Source: Roseomonas indoligenes
GTDB taxonomy: Bacteria; Pseudomonadota; Alphaproteobacteria; Acetobacterales; Acetobacteraceae
Length of the DNA stretch: 64,000 nt
Assembly: GCF_017813365.1 (NCBI RefSeq)
Contig: NZ_JAGIZA010000007.1
Location: 62,001 to 126,000, forward strand
Direction: 5' to 3'
Positions 41,644 to 51,028 of this stretch are shown here, one piece after another. Each line of letters opens with the position of its first letter. Positions within the stretch are counted from its first letter, which is position 1. The notes beneath the pieces are model-generated. The model saw nothing but the letters and a program-made list of their open reading frames with translations. It was not told where the DNA came from and made no database searches. The translations under genes and the position numbers were made by a program.

Positions 41644-42344
41644 GCCCAGGCATCCTCAGAGTTGCGGACGGCGCCGGCCGTGCCGCGAATGGCGGTGATG
41701 GCGGCCGCACGGTCGGCGGCGCCGAACACGGCGGTGCCGGCCACCAGCACGTCCGCCCCCGCCGCGATGCACATCGGGGCGGTCTTGGTCGTCACCCCGC
41801 CATCCACCTGTAGCCGGATGTCGCGGCCGGAGCGGTCGATCATGGTCCGCAGCGCCGCGATCTTCTCCACCTGGCTCTCGATGAAGGACTGCCCGCCGAA
41901 GCCGGGGTTCACGGACATCACGAGGATCAGGTCCAGCAGGTCCAGCACCGGCGCCACGGCCTCCACCGGTGTCCCGGGATTCAGCACCACCCCCGCCTTC
42001 TTCCCCAGCCCCCGGATGGTCTGGAGGGAGCGGTGCAGGTGCGGCCCCGCCTCCGGGTGCAGGGAGATCAGGTCGGCCCCGGCCTCCGCGAAGGCGGCCA
42101 GATACGGATCGGCGGGCGAGATCATCAGGTGAACGTCGAAGGGCATGCGTGTCAGGGGCCGCAGCGCCTTCACGATCGCCGGTCCGAAGGAGATGTTCGG
42201 CACGAAGTGGCCGTCCATGATGTCGAGGTGAAGCCAGTCGGCGCCGGCAGCCTCGATGGCGGCCACCTCCTCCGCCAGGCGCGTGAAGTCCGCGGCCAGG
42301 AGAGAGGGCGCGATCAGGACGGGTTGGGATGCTGCGCGTGTCAC
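41640..42344 (-). CDS. rpe: Ribulose-phosphate 3-epimerase
   Basis: A 234-residue TIM-barrel enzyme interconverting D-ribulose 5-phosphate and D-xylulose 5-phosphate. Motifs are [32 protein letters not shown] (metal-binding His/Asp), [19 protein letters not shown] and LQVDGGV. The phosphate-binding [14 protein letters not shown] closes the barrel. It is translationally coupled to the heparinase-family gene downstream, and the Lrp gene begins another unit 49 bp away. Confidence 0.97.
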   Translation of the reverse strand: MTRAASQPVLIAPSLLAADFTRLAEEVAAIEAAGADWLHLDIMDGHFVPNISFGPAIVKALRPLTRMPFDVHLMISPADPYLAAFAEAGADLISLHPEAGPHLHRSLQTIRGLGKKAGVVLNPGTPVEAVAPVLDLLDLILVMSVNPGFGGQSFIESQVEKIAALRTMIDRSGRDIRLQVDGGVTTKTAPMCIAAGADVLVAGTAVFGAADRAAAITAIRGTAGAVRNSEDAWA

Positions 42345-42393
42345 GGGGCCGTTATGCGGCAGGCAACCGGGGGCATCAACACGGCAAGGGCCG

Positions 42394-42864
42394 TTACAGA
42401 GGCAGGGCGGTGGTGGACTTCACCCGTTCCATCGCGAAGCGGCTGGTCACGTTGCGCAGTCCCGGCACCTCCGCGGTCAGGCGGCGGTAGAAGGCGTCGT
42501 AGGCCGCCATGTCCGCCACGGCCACGCGCAGCAGGTAGTCCACGTCCCCGCCCATCCGCCAGCACTCCAGCACCTCCGGCATGGCGGAGACGCTGCGCGC
42601 GAAGGCCTCGATCCAGCCGGCCGAATGGTCCCCAATCTCCAGAGACACGAAGACGGAGAGCGGCAATCCCACCCTGGCCGGGTCCAGCAGGGTGGCACGG
42701 CCGGTGATGACGCCCGCCGCCTCCATCCGCCGGATGCGCTTCCAGCACGGGGTCGGGGTGAGGCCCACCGACTCCGCGATGGCGGCCAGGGAGAGGGCCG
42801 CGTCCCGCTGAATCAGGCGGAGAATCGCACGGTCGGTGGAGTCCAACTCCGGGATGTCCGCCAC
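42394..42864 (-). CDS. Lrp/AsnC-family transcriptional regulator
   Basis: A 156-residue Lrp/AsnC regulator: N-terminal helix-turn-helix ([34 protein letters not shown]) and C-terminal RAM ligand-binding domain ([26 protein letters not shown]). The GTG at 42864 gives the usual length and has GGAAGGA about 8 nt upstream; longer frames exist but start outside family limits. It is divergent from a Bug receptor gene, which it may control with an amino-acid-like effector. Confidence 0.9.
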   Translation of the reverse strand: MADIPELDSTDRAILRLIQRDAALSLAAIAESVGLTPTPCWKRIRRMEAAGVITGRATLLDPARVGLPLSVFVSLEIGDHSAGWIEAFARSVSAMPEVLECWRMGGDVDYLLRVAVADMAAYDAFYRRLTAEVPGLRNVTSRFAMERVKSTTALPL

Positions 42865-42983
42865 ATGCCAAATCCTTCCGCGGCAAGGACCAATCATAGC
42901 AAATAAATCTTTCAGTTGCGGAATTTTGAGCCTTGTCGGAGAAAAAACATCTCCCCCTGTCTTTGCTCCTGGTGCCACGACCG
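42865..42983. promoter_or_regulatory. AT-rich divergent promoter region, Lrp gene and Bug receptor
   Basis: 119 bp, with a core (42895-42950) much richer in A/T than its surroundings, including CATAGCAAATAAATCTTTC. Lrp-type proteins favour such degenerate AT-rich sites. No clean palindrome is visible, so only the region is marked. Confidence 0.45.
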
Positions 42984-44003
42984 ATGCGCGACCTCTCCCG
43001 CCGCCATTTCCTCGCCCTGGCGACGGCGCTTCCCACCCCCCTGGCCCTGGCGCGCCCAGCCGTCGCCCGCCCGGCCTTCGCGCAGGCCAGCGAGGCCCCC
43101 GCCGCCCCCTGGCCGGACCGCGCCCTGCGAGTCATCGTCCCCGTGGCCCCCGGCGGCAGCCTGGACATCCTCGGCCGCAGCGTCGCCCGTGCCCTGACCG
43201 GTCCGCTCGGCCAGCCCGTGGTGGTGGAGAACCACACCGGCGCTGGCAGCAACATCGCCTTCGAGCTGGTGGCCCGCGCCCGGCCGGACGGGCTGACGAT
43301 CCTCGTCGGCTCCGACCCGCTGGCCATCAACCCCGCGCTCTACCCGAAGCTCGGCTTCGATCCCGTCAAGGATTTCGCCCCGATCGCCGAGCTGGTCCGC
43401 GCCCCGCAGGTGCTGGTGGTGAAGAACGGGCTGGAGGCGAGGAGCCTCGCCGACTACCGCCGGCTGGCGCAGGAGGCGGAGGGCAAGCTCACCCTCGCCA
43501 GCCAGGGCAATGGCAGCATCGGCCATCTCGGCGGCATCCTCCTCGGCCAGACCCTCGGCTTCAACTCCACCCACGTCCCCTATCGCGGCGGCGGCCCCGC
43601 CGTGGTGGACCTGGTGGCCGGGCACATCGACAGCCTCCTCGTCACCCTGCCCGCCGCCATCGAGCACATCCGCGGCGGCCGCATCCGGGCGCTCGCCGTC
43701 ACCGGCTCCGCCCGCGCCGCCTCCCTCCCCGATGTGCCGACCGTGGCCGAAAGCGGCTATCCCGGCTTCGAGGTGGTGACCTGGCAGGGCCTCCTCGCCC
43801 CCGCCGGCACACCCGAGCCGGTGCTGGAGCGCCTGCACGCCGAGACCCGCAAGGCGATGGCCACTCCGGAGGTGGCGGACAACCTGCGCGCCCAGGGCTT
43901 CGACCTGGCCACGGGCAGCCGGGATGAGTTCGCGGCGCTGGTGAAGGCCGAGGCAGCCCGCTGGCCGGGGATCGTGAAGGCCTCCGGCGCGCGGATCGAC
44001 TAG
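42984..44003 (+). CDS. Bug/TctC-family periplasmic solute receptor
   Basis: A 339-residue Bug-type receptor with a Tat signal (MRDLSRRHFLALATALP). Family motifs are ALRVIVPVAPGGSLDILGRS, QPVVVENHTGAGSNIAFE, STHVPYRGGGPA and AVTGSARAASLPDVPTVAE. An in-frame TTG 17 codons upstream is possible but would place charged residues before the Tat signal, so the ATG is chosen. There are no TctA/TctB genes nearby. It is divergent from an Lrp regulator. The ligand is unknown. Confidence 0.92.
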   Translation: MRDLSRRHFLALATALPTPLALARPAVARPAFAQASEAPAAPWPDRALRVIVPVAPGGSLDILGRSVARALTGPLGQPVVVENHTGAGSNIAFELVARARPDGLTILVGSDPLAINPALYPKLGFDPVKDFAPIAELVRAPQVLVVKNGLEARSLADYRRLAQEAEGKLTLASQGNGSIGHLGGILLGQTLGFNSTHVPYRGGGPAVVDLVAGHIDSLLVTLPAAIEHIRGGRIRALAVTGSARAASLPDVPTVAESGYPGFEVVTWQGLLAPAGTPEPVLERLHAETRKAMATPEVADNLRAQGFDLATGSRDEFAALVKAEAARWPGIVKASGARID

Positions 44004-44020
44004 GCCCCCAGGGCGCAAGG

Positions 44021-44050
44021 CTGAGCCTGGAGCGGAATGCCCAGGCTCAG
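44021..44050. terminator. Hairpin between convergent genes
   Basis: A perfect 10-bp stem, CTGAGCCTGG/CCAGGCTCAG, with a 10-nt loop begins 17 nt after the Bug receptor stop and could serve both convergent genes. It lacks a T-run. The rest of the 148-bp gap shows no further structure and no R-type repeat. Confidence 0.45.
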
Positions 44051-44151
44051 GTCCTTGAGGCCGGAAGGCAGATCGTGCCGGGGCGCGGCCCTCCCAGGAT
44101 GCCCATCCCGGGACGGGCAAGCCTCCGCAGCACCGGGCCGCACCTAGCCGG

Positions 44152-46269
44152 TCACTGGACCATGATGCTCTTGAGGAAGAGACCGAGCGGACGCTGGTCC
44201 CCGCGCTGGCCGGGCTCGGCGGGCGCGGTCGGGTTCTCGATTTCCAGGGTCACGTCCAGCGCGCCTTCCCGCAGATCCGCGGCGGTGAAGGGGATGTCGA
44301 TGGAGATGTCCTCCTGCACGGGCACCCGGACCGGGTTCTGCGGGCCGGAGAGGAGGACGGGCCGCACGCCCTGATCCGCTGCGCCGCGGGCGAAGCCCCG
44401 GCCGGTAAGGCGCAACCTGCCCTCCGTCACGCCGTCTTGCAGGGGAAGCAGAATGCGCGCGCGGGGACCGAGGGACCAAACGCCATTGCTCTCGATCACG
44501 GACCAGCCGTCGATCAGCGTCTCGGCAAGCTCGGTATTGGCGCCCGTGACCGTCAGGGAGACGCCGCGCTGCAGGCGCAGCGCCGGCGGCGGCGGGGGCG
44601 GGACATCCCGGAAGGGATCGCCGGTCGGGCTCCAGCGCAGCGTCTCGAAGTTCAGGCCGCAGGGGTTGAGATTGTGCCGCTCGGCCTCGGCCCGGGCGCG
44701 ATCGGCGTAACGGCGGCCGCTCGTGTCGGCCAGATCCCAGCCCGGCGGGTTGAAGGTGGAGAAGCCGTTGATGGTGGGCAGGCGCAGCACGTTGGCCGCT
44801 ATCATCGCATCCACGTTGTGGCTGTAGATCTTGAGGATGAAGCTGTCCGTCACGCCCTCCCGCGGGCGGGTGGCGATGAAGACGCGGCAATCGGCGGGCG
44901 GGCTGGGGATGGCGGCGAGGCGTGCCTCCTCCTCCCGCCGGTTGGCGCCGACATGCAAGGGGACGATCTGCTCGACGACGAGAAGAAGGCCGAGCAGAGC
45001 GGGCAGGAGGCGGCCGAAGCGGGCGCGCAGGGAGGCCACCCACCAGGCCGCGACCAGCATCACGGCCGGGGCAAGCAGCAGGGACCAGCGTGAGGTGACG
45101 CGGAAGGCCCCCATGCCCGGCACCACGCGCCAGACCAGGGACCAGAGCCAGACCTTGGGCCATGCGGTGATCAGCACCATCAGCCCGAGGGCAACGAGGC
45201 CGAGTGCGGCGATCAGGCGGGCCGAGGCCTGCCCGGGGCCGGGGCGAAAGGCACGGATGACCGCCGTGACCGTGCCGAGGAACGCGGCCAGCAGCACCAG
45301 GGGGCCGTAGCCGTGCGGGCCGTCGGGCGTGGTGGTGGGGCCAGGATTGGCCCAGGACCAGAGGATGCTGCGGATGCCCGGATCCAGGAGGCCGATCGGC
45401 GTCATGGCATGGGCACGGGCGGCGCCGATGTCGTGCAGGCCGCTGCGGATCTGCGGCAGGTAGAGGATCAGGGCGGGGATGAGGGAAACGACGCCCACGG
45501 CTCCGATGACGAGCAGGGGCACGATCCAGGCGCGGCCCTGCGGCAGGACGGGCTGCCGCGCCAGGGCGCGCAGCACCAGGTCCCAGCCGAGGGTGAGGGG
45601 GATGGCGAGCAGCAGCACATAGGCGACGTAGAAGGAGGTGAGCAGCAGCAGGCCCGCGATCACCGCGGCGGGAATGCCGGTGGCCAGGGCATGGCGGGCG
45701 CGGCCTTCGCGCAGGGCGCGGCAGGCTTCCAGCGTGAGGAGGGCGGCGACCAGCGCGGGCCCGGCCGCGAAGAACTGGGCATGGCCGGTCGCCATGGCGA
45801 GGTTGCCGGCCCCGAGCGTCAGCAGCCCAGCCAGCAGCGACGGCGCGACGGACATGGAGAGGTGGCGACGCGCCAGGAGATAGGCGGCGGGGGCGAGCAT
45901 CGCCTTAAGGATGATGCCGGCGATATCGGCCGAGAGGAGCGGCGGCAGGCCGGTGGCGCGCAGGGCGGCGTGCAGCATGCCATGCAGCAGGTAGCCGTCG
46001 TTCAGGGCCAGGGTGTTCGGCCAGGGATGGAAATAGAAGGTCTTGTTCCAGGCGCCCGCCTGGCCGGAGAAGAAGGCGTACCAGTGCTCATGCACGGCCG
46101 CGGCGATGATGCCGTCCAGCCGATCGCCGGTGAAATAGGCGAAGCCGCTGGAGAACTGGGGCCAGAAGGCGATGAGAAGGCCCACCGCCGTCACGAGCGC
46201 AACGGCGGCGACCCGGAGGGTGGTGCCGGGCGCGGCGGCCTGATGGTCGGATCGGGTATCGGGAGTCAT
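44152..46269 (-). CDS. Polytopic membrane protein, GT-C-like architecture
   Basis: A 705-residue protein with about 11-12 predicted membrane helices over residues 18-450, followed by a soluble beta-rich C-terminal domain of about 250 residues. The first extracytoplasmic loop (GDRLDGIIAAAVHEHWYAFFSG) carries acidic and His residues where GT-C glycosyltransferases place their catalytic Asp. This makes a lipid-sugar-dependent transferase plausible, although no signature is decisive. A family-2 glycosyltransferase lies just upstream on the same strand, which supports a joint role in glycan or glycolipid modification. Confidence 0.75.
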   Translation of the reverse strand: MTPDTRSDHQAAAPGTTLRVAAVALVTAVGLLIAFWPQFSSGFAYFTGDRLDGIIAAAVHEHWYAFFSGQAGAWNKTFYFHPWPNTLALNDGYLLHGMLHAALRATGLPPLLSADIAGIILKAMLAPAAYLLARRHLSMSVAPSLLAGLLTLGAGNLAMATGHAQFFAAGPALVAALLTLEACRALREGRARHALATGIPAAVIAGLLLLTSFYVAYVLLLAIPLTLGWDLVLRALARQPVLPQGRAWIVPLLVIGAVGVVSLIPALILYLPQIRSGLHDIGAARAHAMTPIGLLDPGIRSILWSWANPGPTTTPDGPHGYGPLVLLAAFLGTVTAVIRAFRPGPGQASARLIAALGLVALGLMVLITAWPKVWLWSLVWRVVPGMGAFRVTSRWSLLLAPAVMLVAAWWVASLRARFGRLLPALLGLLLVVEQIVPLHVGANRREEEARLAAIPSPPADCRVFIATRPREGVTDSFILKIYSHNVDAMIAANVLRLPTINGFSTFNPPGWDLADTSGRRYADRARAEAERHNLNPCGLNFETLRWSPTGDPFRDVPPPPPPALRLQRGVSLTVTGANTELAETLIDGWSVIESNGVWSLGPRARILLPLQDGVTEGRLRLTGRGFARGAADQGVRPVLLSGPQNPVRVPVQEDISIDIPFTAADLREGALDVTLEIENPTAPAEPGQRGDQRPLGLFLKSIMVQ

Positions 46270-46376
46270 GAGCGGAGAGCGCTACCCCTGCGGCCAGCTA
46301 TGGAACCGGGGCGCATCGTGAACGGCAGGGCGCTCACGTCAGGCCCCTCGATGGTCGGGCCCCCGCCGGGGCCGCG

Positions 46377-47318
46377 TCAGACGCTCTTCGCCCTTTCACC
46401 CGGCGCCGGGTGGGCGAGGTAGGCGATGCGCTTGGCCTCGATGCGGCCGCGGGTGACGGTGTCGAGGATGAGGCCGCAGACGAGGGAGAGGAAGGAGAGC
46501 ATGATCGCCAGCGTGGATGCGACGAAGGTCGGAAGGCGCGGCACGAGGCCGGTCTCCACGTAGGTTTCCAGGACCGGGATGAAGAGGGCGGCGGAAACCA
46601 GGGCGAGAACAGTCGCGACGATGCCGAAGAAGAGCCGGGGACGCTCGCGCTGCACGAGGGCGAGGATCATGCGCAGGATCCGGAACCCGTCATGGTAGGT
46701 CCGCAGCTTGGAGGTCGAGCCTTCCGGGCGCTCGCTATAGGCGGTGCGGACCTCGGCGACCGGCATCCGCAGCTCGAGGGCGTGGACGGTGAATTCGGTC
46801 TCGGTCTCGAAGCCCTTGGCGAGCGCGGGGAAGGATTTGACGAAGCGGCGGGAGAAGCAGCGGTAACCCGAGAGCATATCGCTGACGCGGTTGCCGAAGA
46901 CCTGCCGCACCACGCCGGTCAGCACCTGGTTGCCGAGCCGGTGGCCGGGGCGGTAGGCGGCCTGCGCGTCGGTCACGCGAACCCCCGTGACCATGTCCAG
47001 GCGTTCACTGAGGAGGGCCTGGACCATGGCGGGGGCCGCACCGGGCTCATAGGTGCCGTCGCCATCCACGAGCACGTACACCTCGGCCTCGATGTCGGCG
47101 AACATGCGCCGGACCACGTTGCCCTTGCCCTGCAGGGGCTCGCCCCGCACGACGGCGCCAGCCGCGGCTGCCGCCTCCCGCGTGCCGTCGGTCGAGTTGT
47201 TGTCGTAGACATAGACCACTGCCCCGGGGAGAGCCTCCCGGAAGCCGGCAACAACGCCCGCGATGGCCACCTCTTCGTTGTGGCAGGGGACCAGGACAGC
47301 GATCTCGGAATAGATCAT
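46377..47318 (-). CDS. Family 2 glycosyltransferase (DPM/GtrB-like)
   Basis: A 313-residue GT2 enzyme. The GT-A domain has VLVPCHNEEVAIAGVV at the nucleotide-binding start, VYDNNSTDGT, and the metal-binding VDGDGTYEP near residue 86. SDMLSGYRCFSRRFVKSFP and ETEFTVHALE are typical of polyprenyl-phosphate glycosyltransferases. Two C-terminal membrane helices (about 230-290) anchor it. It likely loads a sugar onto undecaprenyl phosphate for use by a GT-C enzyme such as the next gene. The 133-bp gap upstream shows only a GC-rich hairpin. Confidence 0.92.
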   Translation of the reverse strand: MIYSEIAVLVPCHNEEVAIAGVVAGFREALPGAVVYVYDNNSTDGTREAAAAAGAVVRGEPLQGKGNVVRRMFADIEAEVYVLVDGDGTYEPGAAPAMVQALLSERLDMVTGVRVTDAQAAYRPGHRLGNQVLTGVVRQVFGNRVSDMLSGYRCFSRRFVKSFPALAKGFETETEFTVHALELRMPVAEVRTAYSERPEGSTSKLRTYHDGFRILRMILALVQRERPRLFFGIVATVLALVSAALFIPVLETYVETGLVPRLPTFVASTLAIMLSFLSLVCGLILDTVTRGRIEAKRIAYLAHPAPGERAKSV

Positions 47319-47451
47319 CGGGGGCCGGTAACGAACATGCGCTCCCCTTAGCGGACGGATGGGGCGGCGTGAAGCATCCCCTGCCCGGGATATCCCTCTA
47401 CGCAGGCCGGCCCGGCCGGGGCTTCGCGGGGCCGGAAATCTCCGGCGCCGC

Positions 47452-48333
47452 CTACTCCTCCCCGCCCATGAGCCCCTCGACGATCCCGCGCATCAGCGCC
47501 ACGCCCTCGGAGAGGCGTTCCAGCGCCAGCGGGCGGCCACGGGCCTCGCCGCCGGTGGCGAGAACGGCGCGGTCCTGCACCAGTTCTCGGGCGGAGAGGC
47601 GGCCGTCGCCGTCATAGTCCAGGCTCTCCACCATCAGCCGCGCGCCCGCCACGGCGCCCAGCGCCCCCGCGGCGCCTGCCAGTCCCGACAGCTCCGGCGA
47701 GACCTCCGCTTGCAGGGAGAGGAGCCAGGAGGCGCCGCGGAACAGCCGCGCCAGCTCCGCCGGGCCGAGGAGCTTGTCGCCCGAGACGTCGCCGACGCGG
47801 ATGAGGGCGGCGGCGCAATCCGCCACGCCCCCGGTGCCGGGGCCGCAGGCGGCCTCCAGCACCTCGATGGCGCCGAGGAAGGCCAGGCCCTCGCCCTGGG
47901 CCGCGAAGGGCAGGGGGGTGGCCGGGCAGCGGTGCCAGGCGGTGACGGGGGCATCGCCGGGCAGGCGGTCGTCGCGGGTCTTGTTGGCGGGCTCGGCAGT
48001 CTCCAGCCCGTCCCCGCCCTCGACCTTCGCCGCGCGAAGCATCAGGCGCGGGGCCTCCGGGCCGCGGGCGGTGGCCATGGTCCAGCCGGAGGGCAGCGCG
48101 CGGGCCTCGGTGAAGCGCAGCAACCGGCCGGTCTCCCCGGCCGGGATGCGGGCGGCGCCGCGGGCGGAGAGGGCGAGCATGGCTGTCGGCGCGGCGCAGC
48201 CGCCCTGGAACCAGGCGCCGCCCAGGGCGGCGGGGATGGCCGCCTCCTGTGCCCGGGCACTTGTGATGGCGGCCGGGGCGGCCAGCAGCATCAGGCCGGC
48301 GAGAAGGCCGGCGGGGAGAAGGCGGAAGGTCAT
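47452..48333 (-). CDS. Secreted EF-hand-containing protein
   Basis: A 293-residue exported protein with a signal peptide (about residues 1-28, ending ARAQ). One canonical EF-hand loop, DYDGDGRLSARE (about 237-248), and one degenerate copy, GDVSGDKLLGPAE (about 178-190), suggest calcium binding. The N-terminal half holds a Trp/Cys-containing beta-type domain (GGAWFQGGCAAPTAML, WHRCPATPLPF). Its ATG overlaps the stop of the five-repeat protein gene, so the two secreted products are co-translated. Function is unknown. Confidence 0.8.
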   Translation of the reverse strand: MTFRLLPAGLLAGLMLLAAPAAITSARAQEAAIPAALGGAWFQGGCAAPTAMLALSARGAARIPAGETGRLLRFTEARALPSGWTMATARGPEAPRLMLRAAKVEGGDGLETAEPANKTRDDRLPGDAPVTAWHRCPATPLPFAAQGEGLAFLGAIEVLEAACGPGTGGVADCAAALIRVGDVSGDKLLGPAELARLFRGASWLLSLQAEVSPELSGLAGAAGALGAVAGARLMVESLDYDGDGRLSARELVQDRAVLATGGEARGRPLALERLSEGVALMRGIVEGLMGGEE

Positions 48334-49811
48334 GGCAGGGGCACCTCGATCCCGGCGCAGAGGTCCAGCGGGTCGCGCGTCGCCTCCTGCCCGTCACGGA
48401 ACACGGCGGTCAGGCGGGCGGGGCAGGCCGCGCCCTCGGGCGGGGCGACGTCCAGCGTCTCGTTGGCGCCGAGCACGGTGGCGCCCAGCCGGTCCTCCCC
48501 GCGCGGGGCGCCGGGGGCGTCGATGTAGAGCTCCACGATCGGCAGGCGGGAGGTGTTCCGCAGCCGCACGCTGCCGGGGCGGGGGGCGGCATCCGCCTCC
48601 TCGCCGTCCTCAAGCCCGGCGGTGGCGGCCCAGCCCGGGCGGAGGGTGATGGAGGGGTTCTCGCAGATGTTGACCTCGCGCCGCTCCTCCGCCCCGCCGG
48701 AGGGGAAGACGATGCGGAGGTCGGCCACGCAATCCACGGGCACGGAGAGGGTCTGGCGGTCCCCGCGGTTCAGCCCGTCGGGCAGGCGCTCAGGCCCCCA
48801 GTCGCCCTCGGCGGAGGAGGAGACGTAGATCTCGTCGATCTTGGCGAGGTGGCGGTTCACGAGGGTGAGCTGGCGCTCCGGGGGGCGGGGGATGCCGCTG
48901 CCGTCGAAGGTCACGGGGCCCGTGCAGACATTCACGCCGCGCTTCGCCTCCGCCGCCCCGTCCTCATAGGTGGCGCGCAGGTCGGCCTCGCAGCCCGGCA
49001 GGCGGAGGCGCAGGCGGAAGGTGCTGCCGTCGGGCGCCGTTTCCGTGCCCATGCGGTCCACGCCCCAGCCCTCGTCGGCCCCCAGCTCGCCGCCCCGCCC
49101 GGCCGGGACCACGTGCAACGCCTGCAGCGCGCGGCCGGCGCGATTGGTCACCGTCACGTCGCGCCAGACCAGCCCGGGGTCGGAGAGGCTGACGCGCGCG
49201 TTGCGGCAGGCATCCACCCGGGGACGGGCGACGGTGGAGCCGTCCGCCATGACGGCCGTGATGTCGAACACGCAGTCCCGCCGCCGGCCCAGGCGCAGGC
49301 GGTAGGTGCGCCCGGCCGGGATGAGCTCCGCCCCGAGCCGGTCCGGCCCGCGCCCCGCCGCGCCGGGAAGGGCGGCGTAGAGCTCCCGCAGGTCGAGGTC
49401 GGTGTCGTTGTTGACCGTCACTTCCCGCGCCGACGCGGAGGCGTCGCCGAGGAGCACGCGGCTGGAGCGACAGAGATCGAGGTTGCGCCGCTCCTCCACG
49501 CTCTCATCCGCCAGCACGGCGCGGAGCTGCCAGGCGCAGGGCTGATTCCGGCCGAGGCGAAGGCGCAGGCTGCCGCCGGAGGGCAGCGTATCCGCCCCCA
49601 GCCGGTCCTGGCCCGGATCCGTCTCCGTCATCGGCGCAAGGTAGAGCTCGCGCACCGCTAGGCCCGTCTCGTTCGCGACCACCGCCTCCCGCTCGGCGGC
49701 GGGGCGGGGCTGGGCGCCGGCGGGCGAGGCGGCGAGGAGCGCCGTCAGGGCCAGCCCCGCCAGCACGACTGCCCGTGGCCCAATCCAGGGCCCCGCCAAG
49801 TTCCCCCGCAT
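48330..49811 (-). CDS. Secreted protein of five Cys-paired ~85-residue repeats
   Basis: A 493-residue exported protein: signal peptide (about 1-33, ending SPAGAQ), then five tandem repeats. Each has a VxNxTGxxxxELY-like strand, a GxDRLG turn, a Gly/Ser-Leu-Arg-Leu strand, a Cys, then a LRAVxADG-like segment and a second Cys about 25-30 residues later (for example CAWQLRAVLADES to LDLC in repeat 1, CVFDITAVMADGS to DAC in repeat 2). The paired Cys suggest disulfides in the periplasm or outside. The same unit is the N-terminal module of both serine proteases at 14425-16584. The start MRGNLAGPW is chosen for its signal peptide; the frame continues upstream as Cys/Arg-rich noise. Confidence 0.8.
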   Translation of the reverse strand: MRGNLAGPWIGPRAVVLAGLALTALLAASPAGAQPRPAAEREAVVANETGLAVRELYLAPMTETDPGQDRLGADTLPSGGSLRLRLGRNQPCAWQLRAVLADESVEERRNLDLCRSSRVLLGDASASAREVTVNNDTDLDLRELYAALPGAAGRGPDRLGAELIPAGRTYRLRLGRRRDCVFDITAVMADGSTVARPRVDACRNARVSLSDPGLVWRDVTVTNRAGRALQALHVVPAGRGGELGADEGWGVDRMGTETAPDGSTFRLRLRLPGCEADLRATYEDGAAEAKRGVNVCTGPVTFDGSGIPRPPERQLTLVNRHLAKIDEIYVSSSAEGDWGPERLPDGLNRGDRQTLSVPVDCVADLRIVFPSGGAEERREVNICENPSITLRPGWAATAGLEDGEEADAAPRPGSVRLRNTSRLPIVELYIDAPGAPRGEDRLGATVLGANETLDVAPPEGAACPARLTAVFRDGQEATRDPLDLCAGIEVPLP

Positions 49812-50038
49812 CCGCAACCCCGATCCCACTCCGCCGCATCGCCAGGATCGTCGCCCGAAAGCCACGGCGCAATTGCAGGAAAGACACAGGTGGCATGCCC
49901 GTTCGCCGTTCTGGCCGCCGGTGGCTTCACGCCGACGCGAGCAGGGCGGACAGGGCAGAAAACCCGGCCGGGCGGATTCTGCGCGGCGCGCAGTCCGGTC
50001 TAGGATCGGGGCCACGAGTCCATGGGAGGACCGACCCG

Positions 50039-51025
50039 ATGATCCACACGACCACCCGCCGCGGCCTTCTGGCCGGGGCCGCCACCCTGCCTGCCCTGGC
50101 CGCCTTTCCCGGCGCCACGGCCCGTGCCCAGGGCGCGCCCCGCTACGGCAACCCCAGCATGTTCATCCCCGCCGCACCCGGCGGCGGCTGGGACGGGCTG
50201 GGCCGCGCTATCGAGCAGGTGGCGCGCGCCGCCGGCCTCGTCGGCTCCATGCAGTTCGAGAACGTGGGCGGTGCCGGCGGCGCCGTGGGCCTGCCGCGCT
50301 TCGTCGGCCAGCGCCGCGGGCGGCCGGACGCGCTGATGGTGGCAGGGGCCGTCATGGTCGGCTCCACCATCACCAACAAGAGCCCCGTCGGCATCAAGGA
50401 CGTGACGCCGATCGCGAAGCTGACGGACGAGGCGAGCGTCATCGTCGTGCCCGCCAATTCCGACATCCGCGACATCAAGGGCCTGATGGACGCGCTGAAG
50501 GCCGGCCCGCGGGCGGTCTCCGTCGGCGGCGGCTCGGCCGGCGGCATCGACCACATCCTGCTGGGGCTGCTGATCAAGTCGGTCGGAGGCAACGCGCGCG
50601 AGGCCTCCTATGTCGGCTTCGCCGGCGGCGGGCCGGCCCAGGCGGCGATCCTCGGCGGGCAGGTCAAGGCGGGCATCTCCGGCCTCTCCGAGTTCGCCGA
50701 GCAGATCAAGGCGGGGCGGATGCGGGCCCTGGCCACCACCAGCGAGCAGCGGATCGACCCGAACATCCCGACCCTGAAGGAGAGCGGGATCGACATCGTG
50801 CTGGGCAACTGGCGCGGGCTCTTCGCGCCGCCGGGCATCAGCCAGCAGGTGCGGGAGACGCACCAGCGCTTCGCGGCCGACCTGCATGCCCTGCCGGCCT
50901 GGAAGGAGCTGCTGAAGACGCGGGAATGGGACGACGCCTACGTGGACGGCCCGGCCTTCGAGGAATTCCTGAAGAAGGACGTGGAGTCCACGACGGCGGT
51001 GCTGAAGGATATCGGCCTGGCCTGA
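50039..51025 (+). CDS. TctC-type periplasmic solute receptor
   Basis: A 328-residue receptor of the tripartite tricarboxylate transporter group, closest to the TctC branch: MFIPAAPGGGWDGLGRAIEQ, FENVGGAGGAVGLPRFV, VGFAGGGPAQAAILGGQ. A Tat-like signal (MIHTTTRRGLLAGAATLPAL) starts the protein. GGGAGGA is placed 8 nt before the ATG, fixing the start. It is again unaccompanied by membrane subunits. It is divergent from the five-repeat protein operon across 227 bp in which I see no clear operator. Repeat R4 begins 4 nt after its stop. Confidence 0.92.
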   Translation: MIHTTTRRGLLAGAATLPALAAFPGATARAQGAPRYGNPSMFIPAAPGGGWDGLGRAIEQVARAAGLVGSMQFENVGGAGGAVGLPRFVGQRRGRPDALMVAGAVMVGSTITNKSPVGIKDVTPIAKLTDEASVIVVPANSDIRDIKGLMDALKAGPRAVSVGGGSAGGIDHILLGLLIKSVGGNAREASYVGFAGGGPAQAAILGGQVKAGISGLSEFAEQIKAGRMRALATTSEQRIDPNIPTLKESGIDIVLGNWRGLFAPPGISQQVRETHQRFAADLHALPAWKELLKTREWDDAYVDGPAFEEFLKKDVESTTAVLKDIGLA

Positions 51026-51028
51026 CGA

